The notes beneath the pieces were generated by a model. That model was not told where the DNA came from, ran no database searches, and saw nothing but the letters and a program-made list of their open reading frames with translations. From contig MU646454.1 in the NCBI GenBank assembly GCA_026770585.1, forward strand, positions 697,388-710,846: a stretch of 13,459 nucleotides of DNA, written 5' to 3'. The number at the start of each line of letters is the position of its first letter. Within the stretch, counting starts at the first letter, position 1. The DNA comes from Baffinella frigidus (taxonomy: Eukaryota > Cryptophyceae > Cryptomonadales > Baffinellaceae). Shown in pieces: positions 1-8,600 of the stretch. A program made the translations under genes and the position numbers.

Positions 1-95
1 GGGGGGGGGGGGGGGGGGGAGACATTTACGGGAACATTTAAGCAGGAACATCTCCGTGTGTGTCCGAACGTGCGCGGCTAGGTTGCTGGGTCTGG
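1..95. repeat. G-tract repeat, copy 1
   Basis: A run of 19 G leads into a stretch with GAACATTTAAGCAGGAACAT and TGTCCGAACGTGCGCGGC. The same order recurs at 427-520 after another G run, with about 80% identity by eye. The window begins inside the G run, so its true length is unknown. Confidence 0.7.
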
Positions 96-149
96 GGATA
101 CAACCCGATGTAGGATGACCGGTCATCCTACACGGGATTATGTCCCCAG
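92..149. repeat. Imperfect palindrome, 29-bp arms
   Basis: The arms meet at GGATGACC|GGTCATCC with no loop and end CTGGGGA / TCCCCAG, with a few mismatches. The core GGTCATCCTACACG is repeated exactly at 1181-1194. Confidence 0.75.
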
Positions 150-240
150 ACGGGGGGGGTCGCGCCGCCCGCAGAGCTCATCGTCCTCTTCAAACCGCGG
201 GGGCTCGCCATGGCACCCGGGCCTTTCCGCAGAGAGGGCT

Positions 241-380
241 TTATCCGGGGAAACCTATTTTTCTTTCACTTGATGGCAACGAAAATTACTACACAAATGC
301 TTTAATATTACTAATAAGAACGATTTGTGTAGTAATTTTCGTTACCCTCAAATGAAAGAAAAATAGGTTTCCCTGGATAA
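241..380. repeat. Inverted repeat, 58-bp arms
   Basis: Arms 241-298 and 323-380 match at 54 of 58 positions, around an AT-rich 24-nt loop. The stretch ACTACACAAATGC also occurs in the palindrome at 8985-9175, which suggests a distant relationship. Confidence 0.9.
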
Positions 381-426
381 GGCTGCGCTGGCGCAAGGGA
401 CTCCTCTTTTGCCATTGCGGTCTGCA

Positions 427-520
427 GGGGGGGGGCATTTATAGAAACATTTATGAGAACGTTTGAGCAGGAACATCCCCTCATGTGTCCGTGCGCGGCC
501 AGGATGCTGGGGGTTGTGGT
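427..520. repeat. G-tract repeat, copy 2
   Basis: Second copy of the 1-95 sequence: a G run, then CATTTATAGAAACATTTATG, a GAGCAGGAACAT core and TGTCCGTGCGCGGC. The two copies bracket the palindromes at 92-149 and 241-380. Confidence 0.7.
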
Positions 521-590
521 ATATGCACGTATATACGTTTGTGGTATATGTACGTATATACGTGTATCCAGGTTACCTTATACATGCGTA

Positions 591-680
591 TACGTGGATG
601 ACCCATATACGATACTTACATGCGTGGATGACCCATATACGATACTTACGTGCGTGGATGACCCATATACGATACTTACA
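591..680. repeat. Three tandem copies of a 30-bp unit
   Basis: Unit GTGGATGACCCATATACGAT plus ACTTACATGC; copies at 591-620, 621-650 and 651-680 with one or two changes. Just before it (about 515-570) is a looser GGTATATG-ACGTATATACGT duplication. The unit is a multiple of three and open in one frame, but nothing else suggests coding. Confidence 0.95.
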
Positions 681-767
681 TGAGGTCAGGCCGGGGGAGG
701 GTCGGGCAGGGGGGAGGAGAGATGCCATGTGTGGGATACCCTTGGCACAGCTCTAGGGTATCCACCA

Positions 768-912
768 AAGAAAGCACCAAAGCACCAAAGCACCAACGCA
801 GCAAAGCAGCAAAGCAGCAACGCAGCAAAGCACAAAAGCAGCAAAGCAGCAAAGCAGCAAAGCAGCAAAGCAGCAAAGCAGCAAAGCACCAAAGCAAAGC
901 ACCAAAGCACAC
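768..912. repeat. 8-bp satellite (CAAAGCAG / CAAAGCAC)
   Basis: About 17 near-perfect copies of an octamer with CAG/CAC and AAA/AAC variants. Eight is not a multiple of three, so open frames through it on both strands are artefacts. Confidence 0.93.
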
Positions 913-1154
913 CTACTCGCACCCACCCGCCCGTGCGATACTAGTGCGTACGCCCGCCAGCGCCTGCGTCCCCAAACCCTAAAACATAAGCTTAAGGTAT
1001 GTGGGATACCTTAAACCACAATCGTAAGGTGTGTGCGATACCCTACTGAAACCATCAGAGAGGAAGTTGAGTCATCAAAAAGGTTTTCACGGGGTTGAAT
1101 TATCAAAAAAGGTTTCTTGGGGATGCACTGCTGGGGCGTTGAGAGTCGGAGGTG

Positions 1155-1225
1155 TGTGTGGAGTGAAATCGGGGGATAAAGGTCATCCTACACGTGACTT
1201 CACTCCCCCGATTTCACTCCACACA
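1155..1225. repeat. Hairpin, perfect 21-bp arms
   Basis: TGTGTGGAGTGAAATCGGGG plus G at 1155-1175 is the exact reverse complement of 1205-1225. The loop carries GGTCATCCTACACG, shared with the palindrome at 92-149. Confidence 0.92.
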
Positions 1226-1252
1226 AATCGGGGGAATGTGACACATTCGGAG

Positions 1253-1310
1253 TGTGCGTTTCTGAGTGACATTTGGGGGGATGTGTGTTGCGGCGTGAAG
1301 TTCGTGGGAA
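1253..1310. repeat. 29-bp array, left part
   Basis: Two 29-bp units beginning TGTGCGTTTCTGAG at 1253 and 1282. The array is interrupted by the element at 1317-1473 and resumes at 1481. Confidence 0.82.
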
Positions 1311-1316
1311 TTAATA

Positions 1317-1473
1317 GGGTAACGGCCTGAAAATGGGGTAGTTAGGCCTACGGCATTGCCTAGGACCTCCTACCGTAGGCCGAGACTTTTTGGTCCTAGG
1401 ATCCCTCGGCCTACGGTAGGAGGTCCTAGGCAATGCCGTATGCCTAACTACCCCATTTTCAGGCCGTTACCCC
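1317..1473. mobile_element. Palindromic element family A, copy 1 (MITE-like)
   Basis: 157 bp with about 66-bp near-perfect arms: GGGTAACGGCCTGAAAATGG inward through CCTAGGACCTCCTACCGTAG. The 20-nt loop reads ACTTTTTGGTCCTAGGATCC. Inserted in the 29-bp array. TA lies on the left; the right side reads CA, possibly a mutated TA. Confidence 0.88.
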
Positions 1474-1480
1474 ATGAGAA

Positions 1481-1683
1481 TGTGCGTTTCTGAGCGAAGT
1501 TCGGGGGAGTGTGCGCTGCTGAGTGAAGGTCGTGGGAATTCGCGGTGCTGAGTGGAATTCGGGGGGATGGGCGTTTCTGCGTGACATTCGGGGAAATGTG
1601 CGTTGCTGAGTGCAGTTGGTGGGAGTGTGCGTTTCTGAGTGAAGTTCGGGGGCATGAGCGCTTCTGAGTAAAATGCGCGGGAA
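1481..1683. repeat. 29-bp array, right part, seven units
   Basis: Units start at 1481, 1510, 1539, 1568, 1597, 1626 and 1655, each close to TGTGCGTTTCTGAGTGAAG then TTCGGGGGA. Together with 1253-1310 this was probably one array before the insertion. Confidence 0.9.
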
Positions 1684-1709
1684 TACGAGGTGGGCAAGCT
1701 GAATCACAC

Positions 1710-1732
1710 CGCAGTCTCGGCAACTTCGATCG
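1710..1732 (-). pseudogene. Possible echo of exon 6
   Basis: GGGCAG|CG then ATCGAAGTTGCCGAGACTGC encodes IEVAETA against TEVAEIA in exon 6, and is followed by GTGTGA where exon 6 has GTGCGA. The similarity spans about 31 bp (1703-1733 against 2752-2782). Confidence 0.45.
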
Positions 1733-1874
1733 CTGCCCACCGAGACAAACGTCGAGAGGGGAACGTCTCAAAGAAAAAGTGGAACCTCTGTCATCTTAAG
1801 TACCGGTGGAGAAGGAGAGCTGGGCACGCTTGCAGGAATCGCACCCGGAGTCATTTCATCTTTGAATCGAGAGG

Positions 1875-2092
1875 CCACTCGAGGCTAGAAATGGGACCAT
1901 TTTAAAACAGAGCGTCTTTTACAAGTGAAGGGGGAAAAATAAATGTGTGGTAATTTTCATACAAATAGGGGCATTTGGTCACGTGGCTCAAGCTCAAGTT
2001 ATAACTTGAGTTACGTGACCAAGCATGCCCGTGACTGGTACTAAATTTGACAACCCCACATTTAAAATACCCCCTCTTCCAGCCTCGAGTGG
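1875..2092. mobile_element. CCAC-type palindromic element 1
   Basis: 218 bp. Ends CCACTCGAGGCTAGAA / reverse complement of CCAGCCTCGAGTGG, flanked by GG on both sides (a G run on the right makes this duplication weak). The middle holds a second hairpin, GGTCACGT...ACGTGACC, shared with 8985-9175 and 9632-9744. Confidence 0.78.
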
Positions 2093-2193
2093 GGGGGGTC
2101 AACGATCGACTTCCCTTCGGACGGCTGTTTCGAAAGCGCTCAGTCCTGGAAGGCTTTCTGAGAGCGGGAGGAGAGGGGGCAAGTGACCTCATC

Positions 2194-2324
2194 TCGGACC
2201 ATACCAGAATCTGTCCTGATGAAAAGGCGTAAGATAGCATCATTTGATGCCTAAAATAGCATATACACCCTTACCTTCCGCGTGGGGAGTCTAAGATAGC
2301 GGGGCAGATTCTGTCTTGGTCCGA
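2194..2324. repeat. Inverted repeat, 20-bp arms
   Basis: Arms 2194-2213 and 2305-2324 (TCGGACCA...CAGAATCTG) match with three differences. TAAGATAGC occurs twice inside the loop. Confidence 0.7.
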
Positions 2325-2376
2325 AATTAAATCTCGGCTACTCCGAGACGCGTGGCTGCTGAACACTGCCTAGCTC

Positions 2377-2514
2377 CCACCAACCCTCACAGTCTGGGCA
2401 AATCGGGAAAAATGGCTCCAAAAATCCCCTTGAAGGCCGTCGGATTCCGACGGCCTCCAAGGGGATTTGGTGTCTTTGACTTTTTCGATTTGCCCAAGTT
2501 GTGAGGGTTGGTGG
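2377..2514. mobile_element. CCAC-type palindromic element 2
   Basis: 138 bp, near-perfect arms meeting at CCGTCGGATTCCGACGG. Ends CCACCAACCCTCAC / GTGAGGGTTGGTGG. TC is duplicated on both sides (2375-2376, 2515-2516). It lies just past candidate exon 7. Confidence 0.88.
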
Positions 2515-2544
2515 TCTGCCTCAGTCTGTTTGGGCCCATTGCAC

Positions 2545-2628
2545 TCCGAGCCAGAACATTTCGCCTAAGCCAACTCCCCCTGAAAACCACAGCCTGAAGT
2601 CAAATGCCGGCTCCCAGAGCCGGTCCAT
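2545..2628 (-). CDS. Candidate sugar porter exon 7: start of helix 7
   Basis: Acceptor CGTTTAG|ATG, phase 0, matching exon 6. It encodes MDRLWEPAFDFRLW and then FSGGVGLGEMFWLG, resembling the family stretch W-x-x-L-x-x-P-x-x-R-R-x-L-x-x-G-x-G-L before the QQ of helix 7. The 3' end is uncertain: donors GTTGGC (2574) and GTGCAA (2544) are possible, and the frame otherwise stops at 2521-2523. The family QQL-x-G motif was not found downstream. Confidence 0.42.
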
Positions 2629-5600
2629 CTAAACGAAATGGCAACTTACAACCGAGGATCAGGTGTGTTGACTTAAGGTAAAAGATCCTGGGTGGCAGTG
2701 CAGTGCTGGCGAGGGGGCGCCTGTAACCCTCAATCCTGGGAAACCAGGGGGATCGCACCGCAATCTCGGCAACTTCGGTCGCGGCATTTTCCTCCCTGGT
2801 TGAGGGTTGATGATTGAGGGGTAGAGCGTTTGCGGTAATTGGTGTCCATTTTGGACGTGCGGTTTTCCGGTTTTCCGGGGTTTTAAAATGTTGCCAAGGT
2901 CGTAAAATATTTTTAATGGACACTTCTGGTACAAATGAAAACCGGAAAACCGGGAAACCGCACGTCCAAAATGGACAACAATTACCGCAAACGCTCTATC
3001 AGCGCCCCACAACGACGGCGGTTAAATCACCTAAAAATGGGGAGCGGGCCTGGGCAAAAGGAGGGTTTTTGGTCCTAGGATCCCTCGGCCTACGGTAGGA
3101 GGTCCTAGGCAATGCCGTAGGCCTAACTACCCCATTTTCAGGCCGTTAGCCTATGAACATCGGCGATCCCTTCAAGCCCGCATCACCAGAACCTAGCTCT
3201 GCCATATTTGTAAGGACGAGCCTTTAAAAAACTTGGTTGATAGACTCAGGGTGGGAGGCGACACGCGAGAGCAGAAAGATGCTCTAGAGAGTCACCTACC
3301 CAGAGTCATATATCACCGAGTATACAACAGTATACGAAGATTACACGGCATTCGTCCACGGTTTTCGGGGAGCAGAGAAGCACCTCCTAGCTCTGCCCGA
3401 GAGTGTTATGCTGTCATCTTCTCGCTGCAGCAAACCCCCAACCCCTCAACCCTCATCCCCAAACAAAGGTGGCGCGGATCAACCTACCACACGAGGCTAT
3501 CCATGCGAACATAATAAATATCGATTTCTGGCTCGTCCTTAAAAAATATGTAAGAGCGGAAATCCAATTCAAAATGGCGAATAGAAAGCCTTGAGGTCGA
3601 GCCAGCATAAAATTCAGGCAAAGCTAGACAACGATCAAAATCACACAGGGCTCTTTCGGAGGTTATGCAAAAGACAATTTTGTGTTTGTTTCAGAAAACC
3701 CGCGCCTTTTATTGTCAAAAAGTCACCAACAATCAGCCCATCGGCTCCAGATACCAAACCACACAGGGCTGGAGGGGGGGGTATTCAAAAGTCATTTTGG
3801 ACGGGAAAACTTTCTCAAAAGTCATTTTTTAGCAAAAAACGGCTCCAAGAACGAGCAAACGGCTCCAAGAACGAGCATGGAATACCCCACCCAAGGGCCT
3901 GGAGTGATACGCCCCAGAATTGCTCACCACCAATTCTGGGGCAGAACTCTGCTTTCAGGAAAGAATTTATTAAAAGGATTATTAGGAAACTCCGTGGGGA
4001 TGGACTTGGGTGAGAACTGGCCACCAGTGAAATTTCATGCTCTGTCGCTGTCACTGGTGCAATAAGGAAATCGACGACCCAAAACGATTGAACTGGCAAT
4101 TTTGAACCGGTTTGAATCGTTTGAACTGGTTTGAGTTTGGTTCTGAGTCAGGACTTGGGTGGGAATGTGGGGCGAGGAATTGCACTGCCAGCGAGAAAAT
4201 TTCGGAGAGGACGTGACGACCCTTTTAAAACATTGTTGTCGCTGTCACAGCGACTATAATGTGTCTGAGACACATTATAGTGTCTTCACGTCCTCTGCAA
4301 AATTTTCTCGCTGGCAGTGAATTGAGTGGGTATGTGGGGCCTGACCCCTGGTTGCGAAGCGTGAGCACTGCCTCCTTGGCCTCCTTGACGCGATCATGCT
4401 GCCAACAACACCCCCCCCGGTCAAATCTCAGACTGGTCAAATCCAGTTTCCGTGCCGCAACACCCCCCCCGGCCACCAACGAGAGAATGTATTGATTACA
4501 AGACCAGCATCCTGAGTTAAATGTCCTCTCGTTCGCAGCCCGGTTCAGTCAAGCCGCACCTCGTTCAACAACGCCACTTCCGGGAAGACCCCCCGGTACC
4601 ATGGTTAACTGAGATCCGCGCAGGTTGTGTACCGAGCTCCTCCAGGTGCTGCTAATCCTAGCTCTGTCTCAGTCTGTTCGCGCAAAGCGATTTGGTCAAA
4701 TGTGGTCAAATTGGCCTCCTTGACCCGATCATGCTGCCACCAACGAGAGAATTTATTGATTGCAAGACCAGCATGGCCACATTCCAAGACCCCCTGCGGG
4801 TTTTTTGGTACTACACGGATCTGGAGTTCTCTCACACACTACACATTGTTGTAGAACAACACCCCCCCCGGTCAAATCTCAACCTGGTCAAATCCACTTT
4901 CCGCACCACGGTTAACTGAACCGGGCCGGCCGGGTGTGTACCGGGGTGATTGGTAGGGATTCTGTGTTTTCGGTTCAGGGCGGGGCACTACACCGGGCAG
5001 GCTTGGTACCAGAAACATCGCGGATCAGTCAAGTGCCGCACAGGGGTACCTCGCTCATAAGAAACCGCCCCCCCCCTAGGACCCTACAGTAGGCCTATGC
5101 GCAGGGCCCTACGGTGGTCCTAGGAGGGGGGGCGGTTTCTTATGAGCGAGGTACCCCTGTACGGGGGGCTCTCCGGGCGGGCACCAGCGACCATCCGCCG
5201 AGATCCTAGCGCTGCCTGCGAGTTATTCTGGCGCGTCCTAACGGCTTTCGGTTCGCCCTTTTGCACTGGATTGCTGCTCTTATTTATTTTCAAGGCCAGG
5301 CCAGAATAAAACTCAGGCACAGCTAGACCATCCGCCGAGATCCTAGCGCTGCCTGCGAGTTATTCTGACTCGTCCTAACGGTTTTATGTTCGCCCTTTTG
5401 CACTGGATTGCTGCTCTTATTTATTTCCAAGGCCGAGCCAGAATAAAACTGAGGCAGAGCTAGACCATCCGCCGAGATCCCCCGTGAGACGGACCACCAC
5501 CATCTGGTGCACCAGAACGGTAATTAAACCTGGGGTCTCAGTTTTACCAGAACGGTAATTAAACCTGGGGTCTCAGTTTTACCAGAACGGTAATTAAACC

Positions 5601-8600
5601 TGGGGTCTCAGTTTTACCAGAACGGTAATTAAACCTGGGGTCTCAGTTACCAGAACGGTAATTAAACCTGGGGTCTCAATTACCAGAACGGTAATTAAAC
5701 CGGGGGTCTCAGTTTCCCAGAAAACACCTATGGCCACCTAACATTTCCTCTAGTAATTTACACCTCAGAGCAGAGTTGACACCTCAGAGCTTTCAATTTA
5801 CACCTCGGAGCGTTTCCCTGGTGTAATTTTTGCGGAACCACACGAGAACGCTAGAGGGGCCTATTTATATGTGGGGGGAAAAAGGTTGTAAATATTTGTA
5901 CCAGGATAAGGTCAAGTAAATTCGTGCCTGGCAGAATTTATGCCAGGCGCGAGGTTAATTTTATCTTATCCTGGTACAAATTTGAGTATGTGTGTAGTAA
6001 AGACTTGAAATATTCGGTTTTAAATAGGCCCCTCTAGCATTCTGGAGTGGAAGTGCCGTTCGGGGGAGTCTTTGTCGACGTGCCGGCCCGAGGGCCTCCT
6101 AAAAAAACTGCTGTGCAGGGAAGTGAGCACGCACCATACTCGACTATCCACCAGCCCTCCGAGGTGGCTCAAATAGTGCTCTGCAACTATTTTCCAAACG
6201 TTGATTTTCCAGGTAAAATGTGTCAACCTTTGAGCTCTGGAGGTCGGATCCGACCTCCAGAGCTTCTAAACCTAAAAGGGTTCCAGGGCACTATTTGAGC
6301 CACCTCGGAGGGCTCGTGGATGCTGGTCTCCAGGGCTGTCATACGGACTTCGAAGGGATTTCGAATAACCCATAAGCGATAAGACCTAGGACCCTACGGT
6401 AGGCAACCCGTAGGGACATAGGGGGGTTCCTACGGATGCCGACCGTAGGGTCCTAGGTCTTATCGCTTATGGGTTATTCAAAATCCCTTCGAAGGCCGGT
6501 CCTAGGGCCCACCGTGGTCCAATGCCGAATGCGAACATTCGCCTGTAATCCTCCCTTTTTAGGTTGTCCTGTGTGGGACTGGCCCCACCCTGAAATCAGT
6601 ATCACGACGGGGCGCATCGTTGGTAAATCGTTGGCAATCGTTAGCAAATCGTTGGCAATCGTTGGCAACTCGTTGGCAATCGTTGGCAACTCGTTGGCAA
6701 TCATTGGCAAATCGTGGACAAATCGTTGGCAATCGTTGGCAAATCGTTGGCAAATCGTTGGCAATCATTGGCAAATCGTTGGCAATCGTTGGCATGAAAT
6801 CGAGAGAGTTTCGCGTTACGGAGAACCTGCCACGCCAGATTGCAGGTGGGGGTTGAATTTTTTAACCCCTATCAGGATAGGGTCTGCAACTTTTGAAAAT
6901 CACTGCCTCGAGGGAAAATTGACTTTTGGCAACCCCGTCCCAGAATCTGGCGTGGTGAAGGAGCCAACGGGGTGTTTCGGGCGCAGCCATGACCAGGGCC
7001 AAGAGCAACAAAAGGCTTTTTATAAGTTGACATGCTGGTTTTCCGGTACACATCCGTCAACTTTTCAGCGGGAAAGACCACCAAATCGCTTCGCGCGAAG
7101 CGAAAGTCGTCCAGGGCTAACCGCTTCCGAAACTATAGACTGAGACAGAGGTAGGTGAAGGTGCCACCTGGAGGAGCCACCGGGGTGTCTCAGGCGCAGC
7201 CACGACCAAGGAAAAAAATCCAACGCCGACTGCTAAGTAGCCTGCAACCGTCCCTTTTTAGATTCTCCGGTGTGGAACTTTCCCGACCCTAAAATCAGTG
7301 GCGCGGTTTGGATGAAATCGAGGGGGTTCCCCGTTAGGGGGACCCTGCAAGAGCCAGCGGCTGGCTTTCCCAATTCCACACGAGGCTATCCATGCGAACA
7401 GAATAAAAGGACATTTTAAAATTTGTGGGGAAATGATCACATTTCCGTACGGATGTCCGTACGGAAACGTGATCAAATGCTGACTTTTGGCGGGTTTCCT
7501 GGGCAATAATCCAATAATTAACTTATGAATCTGTTCGCATGGATAGCCTCGTGTGGTTGAGTACCGGCGTGTCTAAAATTACTACCATACACGACAATAA
7601 ATACACCCCCACGTTTCTTCGGAGCCTAGAGGAGCCAGCGGGGCGTCTCAGACGCAGCCACGACCAAGGCCACGAGCAACGCGACTATTCATAAGTTGAC
7701 ATGCTGGTTTCCCGGTGCAAGTCCGTCAACGTTGGCGCGGAAAAGACCGCGAGATCGGTGAGCCCGAAGAGACTGAGACAGAGCTGGGAGCAGCCGCACC
7801 TGGAGGAGCCAACGGGGCGTCTCGGGCGCGGCCATGACCAAGGCCAGGAGCAACGCGGCGCCCGGCGCCGAGCTGCCGAGGATTGTGTGGTACCCGTGCC
7901 TGCAGGGCAGCGTGTGTCAGTTGCCATTCACCTTTCCCTTCCACCTCCCTCCAACACCCCCGGCTACTGTCCCTGTCTTTCGGCTTAACACCCCCGAAAA
8001 AAACACGTAAAATCGTCAGACACCCCTCTCTTCGCCCCCCCCCGCCGGAGGAATCCAGGGAATCCCTGGATTGCTTGAGCCGTTTTGATATTCCTTAGGA
8101 TTAAATACCAGAAATTGCAAAGGGGGTGCTGATGTAATTAAGCTGCCTACTTAAACGAAGGGTCTTTCAATAGGTCCGTTGCAGGTCTGGCGTTCGTCGC
8201 CCCCCCCCCGTCCCTCTCTGAAACCGAGCCGCGTGCGCAACGATTTAGCCACCAAACTCATAGGCTAACGGCCTGAAAATGGGGTAGTTAGGCCTACGGC
8301 ATTGCCTGGGACCTCCTACCGTAGGCCGAGGGATCCTAGGACCAAAAAGTCCCGGCCTACGGTAGGAGGTCCTAGGCAATGCCGTAGGCCTAACTACCCC
8401 ATTTTCAGGCCGTTACCCTATTAAACCCACCACCCACCAGGATTGAACCAGTTCGGGTTGACGAAGAAAAGGCTTTTTCACCAGGCGGTGAACTCTCAGG
8501 GTTTATCCCGCTGGTGAAAGTTACTGCAGGTGGAATATCCCGATTTGGTCGGATCGAATAGGAGCATTGGATAGGAGAAATTACATAGGGGATGCTGATA

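Larger units (their letters stand above)
6542..7230. repeat. Segmental duplication unit A (with exon 4 echoes c and d)
   Basis: Shares with unit B, in the same order: CCTCCCTTTTTAGGTTGTCC, GTGTGGGACTGGCC...AAATCAGT, ATGAAATCGAGAGAGTTTCG, and ATAAGTTGACATGCTGG before TCCGTCAACTT. It differs by holding the 10-bp satellite at 6617-6794 and the CCAC element at 6830-6955. Confidence 0.78.
7240..7900. repeat. Segmental duplication unit B (with exon 4, echoes b and e)
   Basis: Partner of unit A, with CGTCCCTTTTTAGATTCTCC, ATGAAATCGAGGGGGTTCC and ATAAGTTGACATGCTGG. It holds the only complete exon 4. In place of the satellite it has a few bases (GGCGCGGTTTGG), and it carries its own CCAC element at 7376-7556. 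Confidence 0.78.

Noticed and set aside
1-19. Poly-G start as a telomere or chromosome end
   Set aside because: It is a plain G run that recurs at 427 and 13399; the telomere-type repeat lies elsewhere.
453-683. Open frame ending in a 10-residue repeat
   Set aside because: It exists because the 30-bp tandem unit is a multiple of three; no start context, homology or splice support.
676-982. Open frames rich in K/Q/S (plus) or C/L/A (minus)
   Set aside because: An 8-bp satellite read in several frames on both strands.
2325-2362. Possible helix 7 exon reading VQQPRVSE
   Set aside because: Two glutamines alone do not support a match, the next residues do not fit the family, and the segment is only 24 nt.
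3591-4065. Overlapping plus-strand open frames of 127-140 residues
   Set aside because: They cross direct repeats and a perfect hairpin, overlap each other in two frames, and lie in an intron of the minus-strand gene; no family signature seen.
5120-5320. ARPESPPYRG resembling PESPRWL of sugar porters
   Set aside because: The W-L is missing, the segment is in the arm of a palindrome, and the real motif is in exon 4.
5511-5716. CRISPR-like array of a 35-bp repeat
   Set aside because: The units abut directly with no unique spacers and the sequence is eukaryotic; it is a minisatellite.
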